Below, in pieces: positions 36,759 to 45,338 of a stretch of 64,000 nt of DNA. The stretch is taken from the NCBI RefSeq assembly GCF_002531725.1, contig NZ_NWSQ01000001.1:248001-312000 (forward strand). Direction: 5' to 3'. Below the pieces are notes generated by a model. It was not told the origin of the DNA, ran no database searches, and saw only the letters and a list, made by a program, of their open reading frames with translations. The position numbers and the translations under genes are program-made. Positions within the stretch are counted from its first letter, which is position 1, and each line of letters opens with the position of its first letter. The stretch comes from Rhizobium sp. L43 (GTDB lineage: Bacteria > Pseudomonadota > Alphaproteobacteria > Rhizobiales > Rhizobiaceae).

Positions 36759-37519
36759 GCGGGCAGCTTTTCGTGATCGGCACCGGTCCCGGCAATCCCG
36801 AGCAGATGACGCCGGAAGCGCTTGATGTCGTCGACCAGGCAACCGATTTCTTCGGCTACGGACCCTATCTCGACAGGCTGCAGCTCCGCGACGATCAGCT
36901 GCGGCATGCCTCGGACAATCGCGAGGAGCTCGACAGGGCGGGGGCAGCGCTTTCCATGGCGGCGGACGGCGCCAAAGTCTGCGTCGTCTCCGGCGGCGAC
37001 CCCGGTGTCTTCGCCATGGCGGCCGCCGTCTGCGAGGCGATCGAGAACGGGCCGGCGGCATGGCGCGCGGTCGACCTCACCATTTTGCCCGGCATCACGG
37101 CGATGCTGGCGGTGGCGGCAAGGGCCGGCGCACCGCTTGGCCACGATTTTTGCGCCATCTCGCTATCCGACAATCTAAAGCCTTGGAATATAATCGAAAA
37201 ACGTCTTGAGCTGGCGGCAAAGGCAGGCTTTGTCATCGCCCTCTATAATCCGATCAGCCGGGCGCGACCCTGGCAGCTCGGCGACGCCTTCAAGCTGTTG
37301 CGCGACCATCTGCCCCCAACGACACCGGTTATTTTCGGCCGGGCGGCCGGGCGGCCGGACGAGCGCATCACCGTCCAGCAGCTGTCGCAGGCGGATGCCG
37401 CGATGGCCGATATGGCGACCTGCATCATCATCGGCTCGGCCGAGACACGCATCATCGCGCGGTCGGGCAGACCGGACCTCGTCTATACCCCGCGTTTCCT
37501 AGCGGGGGGAACGAGGTGA
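36755..37519 (+). CDS. cobJ: precorrin-3B C17-methyltransferase
   Basis: 254 residues. Ring contraction and C17 methylation of precorrin-3B to precorrin-4. Motifs: LFVIGTGPGNPEQMTPEALD, VCVVSGGDPGVFAMAAAVCE, ILPGITAMLAVAARAGAPLG, HDFCAISLSDNLKPWNIIEK and VIALYNPISRARPWQL. Its 3' end overlaps the oppositely oriented cobK by 37 bp. Confidence 0.95.
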   Translation: MSGQLFVIGTGPGNPEQMTPEALDVVDQATDFFGYGPYLDRLQLRDDQLRHASDNREELDRAGAALSMAADGAKVCVVSGGDPGVFAMAAAVCEAIENGPAAWRAVDLTILPGITAMLAVAARAGAPLGHDFCAISLSDNLKPWNIIEKRLELAAKAGFVIALYNPISRARPWQLGDAFKLLRDHLPPTTPVIFGRAAGRPDERITVQQLSQADAAMADMATCIIIGSAETRIIARSGRPDLVYTPRFLAGGTR

Positions 37520-38253
37520 TCGATCACCGCCAGCGCCGATTCGACAGTATCGACCGCTGTGATCGTGGAGGCCGGCGCACGTGTCACCATCATCACCTCG
37601 ATGCCGAGCAGGCGGGCTGCCTCGATCTTCGCATAGGTGGCGGCGCCGCCGCTGTTCTTGGCGACGATGACGTCGATGTGGTGCTGCCGCAGCAAAGCAC
37701 ATTCGCCTTCCAGCGTGAACGGGCCGCGATCGATCAGATAGTCGACATGATCAAGCGCAAGCGGCGGCTCGACGGGGTCGACGCTGCGGACGAGATAGCG
37801 ATGATGCGGCGCGGCTTCCGCATGATGCGCGCCCTGCCGGCCGGTCGCCAGGAAGACATTGCGGGGGGAGGGGCCGAGCGCTGCGATAGCCGCCGGAATG
37901 CTCTCCACCTCACGCCAGCGATCGCCGGCCACGCATTGCCATTCGGGACGGCGCAAAGCGATCGCAGCAATGCCGGTGGCCTCGGCGGCAAAGGCGGCAT
38001 TGGCCGAAATGCGCTCGGCGAAGGGGTGCGTGGCGTCGATCAGCAGCTGATATTCGCCGGCCTTCAGGAAATCGGCAAGGGCCGCAGCCCCGCCGAAACC
38101 GCCGACGCGCACCGGAACCGGCTGCACGGCCGGTTTTTCGGTGCGCCCGGCCAGCGACAGCAGAACATCGCAATCTCCCCGCGCCGCCAGCGCTTCGGCC
38201 AGCAGCCGCGCCTCGCTGGTGCCGCCGAGGATCAGGATGCGAGGTCTTCCCAT
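37483..38253 (-). CDS. cobK: precorrin-6A reductase
   Basis: 256 residues. NADPH-dependent reduction of precorrin-6A to precorrin-6B. Motifs are ILILGGTSEARLLAEALAAR, LLIDATHPFAERISANAAF, NVFLATGRQGAHHAEA and DVIVAKNSGGAATYAKIEAA. The ATG at 38253 is chosen for GGAGAGAG upstream and family alignment. The gene is inverted within the cob cluster: its start codon interlocks with that of cobL (CATG) and its end runs 37 bp into cobJ. It therefore needs its own promoter, read through the cobL 5' region. Confidence 0.93.
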   Translation of the reverse strand: MGRPRILILGGTSEARLLAEALAARGDCDVLLSLAGRTEKPAVQPVPVRVGGFGGAAALADFLKAGEYQLLIDATHPFAERISANAAFAAEATGIAAIALRRPEWQCVAGDRWREVESIPAAIAALGPSPRNVFLATGRQGAHHAEAAPHHRYLVRSVDPVEPPLALDHVDYLIDRGPFTLEGECALLRQHHIDVIVAKNSGGAATYAKIEAARLLGIEVMMVTRAPASTITAVDTVESALAVIDHLVPPARKRGV

Positions 38254-39484
38254 GTCTGATCTCTCTCCTGCATCCGGCCCGCGCTGGCTGACTATTATCG
38301 GCATCGGCGAAGATGGTCCAGCAGGGCTGGGCGAAGAGGCGAGGAGGCTGATTGCATCCGCACCCGCCGTTTTCGGCGGAGCGCGGCATCATGCACTCGC
38401 CGCCTCGCTGATATCAGGAGAGAAACTTTCCTGGCAGAGCCCGTTCGAACGCTCGGTCGAGGCCATTCTCGAACGGCGCGGTACGTCGGTTGTCGTGCTC
38501 GCCTCCGGTGACCCCTTCCTCTATGGCGTCGGCGCCACGCTCTCCCGCCATGTCGCGGCGGAAGAGATGCGCACCATCCCGGCGCCCTCCGCCTTCAGCC
38601 TTGCCGCGTCCCGCCTTGGCTGGCCGTTGCAGGAGGTCGCGACGATGTCGCTGCATGGGCGGCCGGTCGACCTGATCCGGCCGCATCTGCACCCCGGGCG
38701 GCGCATCCTCGCATTGACCTCGGACGAGAAGGGGCCGGGCGAGCTCGCCGCCCTGCTTGCCGCTGCCGGCTTCGGTCAGTCGCAGCTTACCGTGCTCGAG
38801 GCGCTTGGCGGCGCGCGGGAACGGCAAAGAAGCGCTGTCGCGGCGGATTTCGATCTGGCAGACATCGATCCTCTCAATGTCTGCGCCGTCGATGTCGCGG
38901 CAGGGGAGGGGGCTTGCATCCTGCCTTTTGCCGTAGGGCTCGAGGACGAGCTGTTCGAGCATGACGGGCAGATCACCAAACGCGAAATCCGGGCGATGAC
39001 GCTGTCGGCGCTCGCACCGCGTCACGGCGAACTGCTCTGGGATATCGGTGCAGGCTCGGGATCGATCGGCATCGAATGGATGCTCGCCGATCCCAGCCTG
39101 AAAGCAATCGCCATCGAGCAATCGCCGGAGCGGGCGGCACGCGTCGCCCGCAACGCCTCCGCCTTCGGCGTGCCGCATCTTGCCGTCGTCGAAGGGACCG
39201 CCCCCGATGCGCTGAAGAGCCTGCCGGAACCCGATGCGATCTTCCTCGGCGGCGGCGGGAGCGAGCCCGGCGTCATCGACGCCGCGATTGCCGCGCTGAA
39301 GCGGGGAGGGCGGCTCGTCGCCAATGCCGTGACGCTGGAGATGGAAGCCGTGCTGCTCTCTGAACACGCCAAACGCGGCGGCACGCTGACACGGATCGAA
39401 ATATCGCGCGTAGGCCCTGTGGGCGGCATGAGCGGCTGGCGGCCGGCCATGCCGGTGACACAGTGGCGCTGGACGAAAGGATAA
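38252..39484 (+). CDS. cobL: precorrin-6Y C5,15-methyltransferase (decarboxylating)
   Basis: 410 residues, a natural fusion of CbiE-like and CbiT-like domains. It methylates precorrin-6B at C5 and C15 and decarboxylates the C12 acetate. The N-terminal methylase is [20 protein letters not shown] with [17 protein letters not shown]. From about residue 230 the CbiT part has [20 protein letters not shown], the SAM-binding motif. The ATG at 38252 has GAGG 8 bp upstream. cobM follows after 4 bp. Confidence 0.94.
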   Translation: MSDLSPASGPRWLTIIGIGEDGPAGLGEEARRLIASAPAVFGGARHHALAASLISGEKLSWQSPFERSVEAILERRGTSVVVLASGDPFLYGVGATLSRHVAAEEMRTIPAPSAFSLAASRLGWPLQEVATMSLHGRPVDLIRPHLHPGRRILALTSDEKGPGELAALLAAAGFGQSQLTVLEALGGARERQRSAVAADFDLADIDPLNVCAVDVAAGEGACILPFAVGLEDELFEHDGQITKREIRAMTLSALAPRHGELLWDIGAGSGSIGIEWMLADPSLKAIAIEQSPERAARVARNASAFGVPHLAVVEGTAPDALKSLPEPDAIFLGGGGSEPGVIDAAIAALKRGGRLVANAVTLEMEAVLLSEHAKRGGTLTRIEISRVGPVGGMSGWRPAMPVTQWRWTKG

Positions 39485-39488
39485 CGGG

Positions 39489-40247
39489 ATGACGGTGCAT
39501 TTCATCGGCGCGGGGCCAGGGGCTGCGGATCTGATCACGGTGCGCGGCCGCGATCTCATCGGCCAATGCCCGGTCTGCCTCTATGCCGGCTCGATCGTCT
39601 CGCCGGAACTGCTGCAATATTGCCCGGCGGATGCGCGCATCGTCGATACGGCGCCGATGTCGCTCGACGAAATCGAGGCGGAATATCTGCGTGCTGCTGC
39701 GGCCGGCCAGGATGTCGCCCGGCTGCATTCCGGCGATCTCTCGGTCTGGAGTGCGGTGGCCGAGCAGGTGCGCCGGCTGCAAAAACACGGCATCGACTAT
39801 ACGATGACACCGGGCGTTCCAGCCTTTGCCGCCGCAGCCTCGACGCTTGGGCGCGAACTGACCATCCCTGCCGTAGCGCAAAGCCTGGTGCTGACCCGCG
39901 TTTCCGGCCGCGCCTCACCGATGCCGAACGACGAGACGCTGGCGAAATTCGGCGCGACGGGCGCCACGCTGGCCATCCATCTGGCCATTCATGCGCTGAA
40001 GCAGGTGGTGGAGGAATTGACGCCGCTTTACGGCGCCGACTGCCCCGTCGCCATCGTCGTCAAGGCCTCGTGGCCAGACGAGCGCGTCCTGCGCGGCACG
40101 CTCGCCGATATCGAGGCAAAGGTTGCGGCCGAACCGATCGAACGCACGGCAATCATCTTTGTCGGCCCGTCGCTGGCAGCGGAGGATTTTCGCGAGAGCT
40201 CGCTCTATGATCCGGCCTATCAGCGCCGGTTCAGGGGCAGGGAATAA
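39489..40247 (+). CDS. cobM: precorrin-4 C11-methyltransferase
   Basis: 252 residues. SAM-dependent C11 methylation of precorrin-4 to precorrin-5. Motifs: [58 protein letters not shown] and [20 protein letters not shown]. Last gene of the plus-strand cob series (cobF, G, H, I, J, L, M), which together with cobK covers the steps from precorrin-2 to hydrogenobyrinate. Confidence 0.95.
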   Translation: MTVHFIGAGPGAADLITVRGRDLIGQCPVCLYAGSIVSPELLQYCPADARIVDTAPMSLDEIEAEYLRAAAAGQDVARLHSGDLSVWSAVAEQVRRLQKHGIDYTMTPGVPAFAAAASTLGRELTIPAVAQSLVLTRVSGRASPMPNDETLAKFGATGATLAIHLAIHALKQVVEELTPLYGADCPVAIVVKASWPDERVLRGTLADIEAKVAAEPIERTAIIFVGPSLAAEDFRESSLYDPAYQRRFRGRE

Positions 40248-40335
40248 GGTCAAAGATTGGCCGCGCTGGTGGCGCGGCCCCTCGGAGATCAACAACAGGC
40301 GATCTTGCTCGCCACAGGCAGCGACAAACCCGCGA

Positions 40336-40452
40336 CGTCATCCTCGGCCTCGTGCCGAGGATCTGCGTACCTCCAATTAAGCATCTGAAAACAAAAGTTT
40401 TTCTGTCAGCAATTGCAGTGGGTAGATGCTCGGCACAAGGCCGAGCATGACG
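40336..40452. repeat. dispersed rhizobial inverted-repeat element
   Basis: 117-bp element in the cobM-isomerase gap. Each end is a small hairpin (CCTCGGC/GCCGAGG at the left, GCTCGGC/GCCGAGC at the right) and the outer bases CGTCA/TGACG pair across the whole element. It shares its outline with the element at 57381-57483 (GTCATCCTCG near the left end, TGACGGAGG at the right), so both probably belong to one RIME-like family. Confidence 0.7.
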
Positions 40453-40492
40453 GAGGAGACTTTGTCAACAAACTGAGTGAACTTACTCGGTC

Positions 40493-41305
40493 TCAAACCC
40501 GCGCGTTGAGATACCCCATGCTGGCGCGAAGCGCTCCGGCCGGGTCCTTGACCGCATGCACCTCGGCTGCAAAGGGTTCGAAGGAGAACGGGCCGGCATA
40601 GCCAGCCTGCAGCAGCGCCTTGATCTGCCCGGCATTGTCGAGCCGGTCGTCGCCGTCGACGAGCACGCGATGGGAATCGCGCATATCGGCAACGGAAACG
40701 GCAGGGTCGCTGACGCCCGAAATGTGCACGAGGCCGGAGAGTTCAGGGAAGGTCGCGGCTTCGCCGGCAAGGTGATGATGGAAAGTGTCGTGGACGAGCC
40801 TGAAGGTCGATTGCGCGCCGAGCTCCTTGATCGCCTCGGCCGCCTCGGTCTTCGACCGCAGCGAGCAGATCTCGAAACCGAGCGGCTCGACGAGGCCTGT
40901 GATGCCGGCTTTATCCAGCATCGGCTTCAGCGCCGCCAGCGACTGGCGCAGATTGGCCTGGCGTTCACCATCGGCGCAGCCGGTGCCGTCGTTCTTCGGA
41001 ACAAGGACGAGCGCCTTGGCGCCGCAGGCGCTGGCATAATCGATCAGTTCCTGCGCTTCGCTCGCGCGGGCTTCGTTCCACTCGTTGAAACGCTGCAGGG
41101 CGTTGATCGAGATGATCGTCAGCCCGTGGCGGGCGGCGGCTTCCCTGATCGCTTCGGGTTTGGTGCCGTCGAGAATCGCATTGCCGGAAAGGTCGTTGCG
41201 GATCTCGACGGCGTCGATGCCGAGCGACTTTGCCAGCGCGAAGAAATCATCGATGGCGAGCGACGGCGCGGCCATATGGTTGAGCGCAAAGCGGATCGAA
41301 GTCAT
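40493..41305 (-). CDS. sugar phosphate isomerase/epimerase family TIM-barrel protein
   Basis: 270 residues of the xylose-isomerase-like TIM barrel (AP_endonuc_2) family. Visible metal/substrate positions include GLVEPLGFEICSLRSKTEA (Glu), FRLVHDTFHHHLAG (Asp-His pair), LVHISGVSD and PFSFEPFAAEVHAVKDP (Glu). IolI/2-keto-myo-inositol isomerase and MocC-like proteins have this layout, so inositol- or inosamine-related substrates are possible. It lies downstream of a lacI gene in the same direction, close to a MocDEF-like operon. The substrate is unproven. Confidence 0.75.
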   Translation of the reverse strand: MTSIRFALNHMAAPSLAIDDFFALAKSLGIDAVEIRNDLSGNAILDGTKPEAIREAAARHGLTIISINALQRFNEWNEARASEAQELIDYASACGAKALVLVPKNDGTGCADGERQANLRQSLAALKPMLDKAGITGLVEPLGFEICSLRSKTEAAEAIKELGAQSTFRLVHDTFHHHLAGEAATFPELSGLVHISGVSDPAVSVADMRDSHRVLVDGDDRLDNAGQIKALLQAGYAGPFSFEPFAAEVHAVKDPAGALRASMGYLNARV

Positions 41306-41426
41306 GACGGATATATCCTCCTCGTCTCCGCGACATCAGCGGAGCAGTTCCTCGTGAATGGGCGAGCGAATCTCTATCGGAATTCCCAGGCCAATCCATC
41401 GGTGATCGTCGGCGCTGCCCCTCATT

Positions 41427-41465
41427 GCTGAAAGAATTTCAGCCGAAATGATAGAATTCCATCAT
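41427..41465. promoter_or_regulatory. two dyads between lacI and the isomerase gene
   Basis: A perfect inverted repeat GCTGAAA-GAA-TTTCAGC (41427-41443) is followed by a near-perfect palindrome ATGATAGAATTCCATCAT (41448-41465, one mismatched pair). They lie upstream of the minus-strand isomerase gene and just beyond the lacI stop. The first has no T-run, so operator function is more likely than termination. ATGAT halves also occur in the large dyad at 42534-42558. Confidence 0.4.
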
Positions 41466-41485
41466 CTCTCGGATGGTCTCTGGCC

Positions 41486-42514
41486 TCAGATGTTCTCGGA
41501 AATGTAGATATCGAAAGGCAGGAAGGATTGGCCGGGAACCGCGGCCTCGCCATGCTCGATCGCGCCGAGCATCAGCGATAAAAGCTCCTTGCAGAGCGCC
41601 GGCAGCGGGGTGGCGACCACCATGGTGACGATATCGTCGGCGAGACCGGCCTTGCTCTCCGGCGTCAGCTCGTTGACAACAAGCACGATCCGGCCGTCGA
41701 CGCCTTCCTCACGGAAGGCGGAAATCGCCCCTTCCATGCCGCCGCCGCAGACATACAGGCCGACGAGATCGGGATGTTTTTGCAGCAGCGTCAGCGTCGC
41801 CTCATGGGTGATTTCGGCAGTCTCCAGATTGATCAGCGTATCGACGACATCGAACTCGGGCGCATTCTCGCGGAAATAGGAGCGAAAGCCGATCTCCCGC
41901 AATTCATGGCCGTGGAAACGATGGCTGCCGACGAAACAGGCGACTTTGCCGGGCTTCTTCGCCGTTCGTGCAACCATCCAGGCGGCAGTGCGCCCGACCT
42001 TGCGGTTGTTGACGCCGACATAGGCATCGCGCACGCCGGTGGCGAGATCGGAGAGCAGCGAGAAGACCGGAATGCCGCGCTCCTTCAACTCCTCGACCGC
42101 CGTCGTCACTGCCGGATAATCCGGGCCGACGAGAGCAACGGCCTGATTGCGGGCACCGAGCGTCTTGATCTTCTCGACGATCGCCGCCGGCGTCGCGGCT
42201 GAAGGAAAGTCGATCTGCGTCTGGATGCGCGCGTTGGTCACCAGACGCGCTGCGGTTTCGATCTCGCGCACGAAGCTCTGGTAGAAGGACTGCGTCGGTT
42301 TCTGCAGCAGGAAGGCCAGCTTATATTGCGGCAGATCCTCGAAGACGCGCTGCCTGATCAGGCCGACGGCATGATAGCCGATCTCCTGCGCCGCGTCGTA
42401 GACCCGCCGCGCCGTTTCCTCCCGCACACGGTGGCGGGCATTGAGAACCCGGTCGACGGTGGCGACACTGACGCCGGAGGCGCGGGCGAGATCGGATATG
42501 GTGGGACGACGCAT
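41486..42514 (-). CDS. LacI-family transcriptional regulator of the MocD-like operon
   Basis: 342 residues. The LacI HTH starts at once (RRPTISDLARASGVSVATVD, then RVLNARHRVREETARRVYDA) and a ribose-binding-protein-like effector domain follows (QAVALVGPDYPAVTTAVEEL, DLVGLYVCGGGMEGAISAF). The ATG at 42514 is preferred over one 66 bp upstream. It has AGGA at good spacing, and a 25-bp perfect dyad at 42534-42558 lies just outside it. The gene is divergent from the desaturase-like gene, so it is probably the local repressor. Confidence 0.88.
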   Translation of the reverse strand: MRRPTISDLARASGVSVATVDRVLNARHRVREETARRVYDAAQEIGYHAVGLIRQRVFEDLPQYKLAFLLQKPTQSFYQSFVREIETAARLVTNARIQTQIDFPSAATPAAIVEKIKTLGARNQAVALVGPDYPAVTTAVEELKERGIPVFSLLSDLATGVRDAYVGVNNRKVGRTAAWMVARTAKKPGKVACFVGSHRFHGHELREIGFRSYFRENAPEFDVVDTLINLETAEITHEATLTLLQKHPDLVGLYVCGGGMEGAISAFREEGVDGRIVLVVNELTPESKAGLADDIVTMVVATPLPALCKELLSLMLGAIEHGEAAVPGQSFLPFDIYISENI

Positions 42515-42533
42515 GGCGTTCCTGATGGATTCG

Positions 42534-42558
42534 ATCATGAATGCGAGCCATTCATGAT
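42534..42558. promoter_or_regulatory. 25-bp operator dyad between lacI and the MocD-like gene
   Basis: Perfect 10-bp arms ATCATGAATG and CATTCATGAT around a CGAGC centre, lying 20 bp before the lacI ATG and about 90 bp before the divergent oxygenase gene. Size, symmetry and place fit a LacI-family operator controlling both directions. Confidence 0.75.
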
Positions 42559-42645
42559 GGTTTTTGATAGATTGCATCAAGCCTGCATTGAGCCTCTCCC
42601 GAAGTCAACCTATTCTCTCCGCAACGGCATAACGGGAGGCGGATG

Positions 42646-43734
42646 ATGGCGACCGAGACAAAGAAGCGTGATTACGACCTGCTCGGCGAAAGCGGCCGCA
42701 CCGCCGTCGAGACGGGGCTGGCGGCAGCCGAATGGTATCATACCGATATTCCACGCAAGGAGATGAAGGCGCTGATGCAGCGCGCCGATGCGCCGGCGAT
42801 CCGTGACACCGCCATCTGGCTCGGCAGCATGCTGGTCCTTGCCGGGCTCGGCATTTATTTCTGGGGCTCGTGGATCGCGCTGCCCTTCTTTCTTGCCTAT
42901 GGCGTGCTCTACGGCTCGGCCTCCGACAGCCGCTGGCATGAATGCGGTCACGGCACCGCCTTCAAGACGCGCTGGATGAACAATGCCGTCTACCAGATCG
43001 CCTGCTTCATGATCATGCGCAATCCGGTGACCTGGCGCTGGAGCCATGCGCGCCATCACACCGATACCGTCATCGTCGGCCGCGATCCCGAGATCGCCGT
43101 CATGCGGCCGCCCGATCTCTTCCGGCTGGTGCTCAATTTCTTCGGCATTCTCGACGCCTGGCATGCGATCGTCGACATGCTGCGCAATGCCTTCGGCGGC
43201 GTCAGCGCGGCGGAAAAGACCTTCATTCCGGAGATGGAACAGCCGAAGGCGATCCGTTTTGCCCGCATCTGGCTGGCGATCTATATCGCGACGATCGCCG
43301 TGGCGATCTCCATGGGTTCGATCCTGCCGCTGATGCTGATCGGCCTGCCGCGCCTCTACGGCGCCTGGCACCATGTACTGACCGGGCTGCTGCAGCATGG
43401 CGGCCTGGCCGACAATGTCATCGATCACCGGCTGAACAGCCGCACGGTCTATATGAACCCGATCAGCCGCTTCATCTACTGGAACATGAATTACCACGTC
43501 GAACATCACATGTTCCCGATGGTGCCCTATCACGCGCTGCCCCAGCTGCACGCGATGATCCAGCACGACCTGCCGGCGCCGAACGCGTCGATCCTGTCCG
43601 GCTACCGCGAAATGATCCCGGCCTTCCTGCGCCAGCTGCGCAACGAGGATTACTTCCTGAAGCGCGAACTGCCGGCCACGGCGCGGCCTTATCGCGAAGA
43701 ATTCCACAACGAGCTGGCTCCGGCCGCGCAATAA
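42646..43734 (+). CDS. MocD-like membrane di-iron oxygenase (fatty acid desaturase family)
   Basis: 362 residues. Integral membrane non-haem di-iron enzyme with the three His boxes: HECGH (98-102), HARHH (134-138) and HVEHH (284-288), with membrane helices between (MLVLAGLGIYFWGSWIALPF, IYIATIAVAISMG). Two ATGs stand in tandem; the second (42646) has the better distance to GGGAGG. Related proteins are called hydrocarbon oxygenase MocD, implicated in demethylation of the rhizopine 3-O-methyl-scyllo-inosamine. Rieske and reductase genes follow, so electrons would flow reductase to Rieske to this oxygenase. The real substrate here is unknown. Confidence 0.85.
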   Translation: MATETKKRDYDLLGESGRTAVETGLAAAEWYHTDIPRKEMKALMQRADAPAIRDTAIWLGSMLVLAGLGIYFWGSWIALPFFLAYGVLYGSASDSRWHECGHGTAFKTRWMNNAVYQIACFMIMRNPVTWRWSHARHHTDTVIVGRDPEIAVMRPPDLFRLVLNFFGILDAWHAIVDMLRNAFGGVSAAEKTFIPEMEQPKAIRFARIWLAIYIATIAVAISMGSILPLMLIGLPRLYGAWHHVLTGLLQHGGLADNVIDHRLNSRTVYMNPISRFIYWNMNYHVEHHMFPMVPYHALPQLHAMIQHDLPAPNASILSGYREMIPAFLRQLRNEDYFLKRELPATARPYREEFHNELAPAAQ

Positions 43735-43755
43735 TCACAATCGAGGGAGGACAAG

Positions 43756-44070
43756 ATGAGCGGAAATTGGATTGAGGTTTGCGGCAAGGACGAAATCGAC
43801 GAAGAGGATGTCATCCGCTTCGATCACGACGGGCGCACCTTCGCGGTCTATCGCAGCCCCGACGACGAATTCTTCGCGACCGACGGGCTCTGCACCCATG
43901 AACATATCCATCTCGCCGACGGGCTTGTCATGGATGAGATCATCGAATGTCCAAAACATAATGGCCGCTTCAACTACAAGACGGGCGAAGCAAAGGGCGC
44001 GCCGGTCTGCGTCAATCTCAAGACCTATCCTGTGAAGGTCGAAGGCGGCGCCGTCTTCATCTCGGTCTGA
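43756..44070 (+). CDS. MocE-family Rieske [2Fe-2S] ferredoxin
   Basis: 104 residues, a small soluble Rieske protein. Cluster ligands are Cys46-x-His48 (LCTHEHIHLADG) and Cys65-x2-His68 (ECPKHNGRFNYKTG). It is the electron carrier between the downstream flavin reductase and the upstream di-iron oxygenase. It sits 21 bp after the oxygenase gene and 11 bp before the reductase gene, with AGGGAGGA before its ATG. Confidence 0.9.
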   Translation: MSGNWIEVCGKDEIDEEDVIRFDHDGRTFAVYRSPDDEFFATDGLCTHEHIHLADGLVMDEIIECPKHNGRFNYKTGEAKGAPVCVNLKTYPVKVEGGAVFISV

Positions 44071-44081
44071 GGGAGGCTGCC

Positions 44082-45308
44082 GTGGCTCATTTCGTTATCC
44101 TGGGCGCCGGAGAATGCGGGGCACGCGCCGCCTTCGCCTTGCGGGAAAAAGGTTTTGACGGCGAGATCACGCTTGTTGGCGCCGAAACTCTCCATCCCTA
44201 CGAACGCCCGCCGCTTTCGAAAGCGGGTTCCGCCGATACAAGCGATCCGAAATTCATCGCTGCAGTGGAGAAATATGCGGACAGCGGCATCAGGCTGCTG
44301 ACCGGCCTCGAAGCCAGGGATTTCGACACGGCATCCAAGACCGTCACGCTTTCGGACGGCACGACGCTTTCCTATGACAAGCTTCTGCTGGCGACGGGTG
44401 CCGCCGCGCGTTCTTTCCCCGGCGCGCCGGAGGGCAGCGCCCATATTCGCTCGCTGCGGACGCATCACGATGCAACGGCACTGCGCGATATCATGAAGCC
44501 GGGGAAGCATATCGCCATCATCGGCGGCGGCTTCATAGGGCTGGAGCTTGCAGCGACCGCACGGCTGCTCGGCGCCGAGGTCACCGTCATCGAGGGGTTG
44601 GAACGCGTACTGAAGCGCGGCGTGCCGGAAGAGATCGCTCATCTCCTGACCGAGCGCCACCGCGCCGAAGGCGTCGAGATCCGCTGCGGCGTCTCGATCG
44701 AGGCGCTGACCGAGGAAAGCGGCACGGCGCTGATCAGACTGTCGACCGGCGAGGCGATAGCAGCCGATCTCGTCCTGGTCGGCATCGGCGCGCGGCCGAA
44801 TGTCGAGATCGCCGAAAGGGCGGGGCTCACGATCTACAACGGCATTGCCGTCGATCCGTATCTCCAGACATCGGCACCGGATGTTTTTGCCGCCGGCGAC
44901 TGCTGCTCCTTTCCGCTATCGATCTATGGCGGCCGGAGGGTGCGGCTCGAATCCTGGCGCAATGCCCAGGAGCAGGGCACATTGGCCGCGGCCAACATGC
45001 TCGGTCTCGAGGAAGCCGTTTCATCCGTGCCGTGGTTCTGGTCGGATCAATACGACATGACACTGCAGATTGCGGGCCTTGCCGAAGGGGCTGCCACACA
45101 TCAGCGCCGCGACCTCGGCGCAGGCGCCTTCATTCTCTTCCATCTCGATGCCGGCGGCCGATTGATCGCCGCAAGCGGCATCGGGCCTGGCAATGCGGTG
45201 GCGCGCGACATCCGCCTCGCCGAAATGCTGATCGCCGCGCGCGCCCATCCCGACCCGGCGGCGCTCGCAGCCAGCGACATCAAACTGAAATCCCTGCTAG
45301 CCGCCTGA
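44082..45308 (+). CDS. MocF-like FAD/NAD(P)H ferredoxin reductase
   Basis: 408 residues. FAD-binding motif at the N-terminus (HFVILGAGECGARAAFALRE), NAD(P)H-binding motif near residue 147 (HIAIIGGGFIGLELAATARL), and the second FAD block SAPDVFAAGDCCSFPL. The C-terminal domain follows (PWFWSDQYDMTLQIAGLA). GTG start at 44082, set by GGGAGG 5 bp upstream. It reduces the Rieske protein. Codons near nt 44981-44996 contain a parS-like palindrome; the peptide there (GTLAAANML) is ordinary for the family. Confidence 0.9.
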   Translation: MAHFVILGAGECGARAAFALREKGFDGEITLVGAETLHPYERPPLSKAGSADTSDPKFIAAVEKYADSGIRLLTGLEARDFDTASKTVTLSDGTTLSYDKLLLATGAAARSFPGAPEGSAHIRSLRTHHDATALRDIMKPGKHIAIIGGGFIGLELAATARLLGAEVTVIEGLERVLKRGVPEEIAHLLTERHRAEGVEIRCGVSIEALTEESGTALIRLSTGEAIAADLVLVGIGARPNVEIAERAGLTIYNGIAVDPYLQTSAPDVFAAGDCCSFPLSIYGGRRVRLESWRNAQEQGTLAAANMLGLEEAVSSVPWFWSDQYDMTLQIAGLAEGAATHQRRDLGAGAFILFHLDAGGRLIAASGIGPGNAVARDIRLAEMLIAARAHPDPAALAASDIKLKSLLAA

Positions 45309-45338
45309 GCCACCCCGATATATTCAAAGGAATTGACG

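Noticed and set aside
37516..38259. Plus-strand open frame opposite cobK
   Set aside because: No conserved motif. cobK on the minus strand shows all precorrin-6A reductase blocks.
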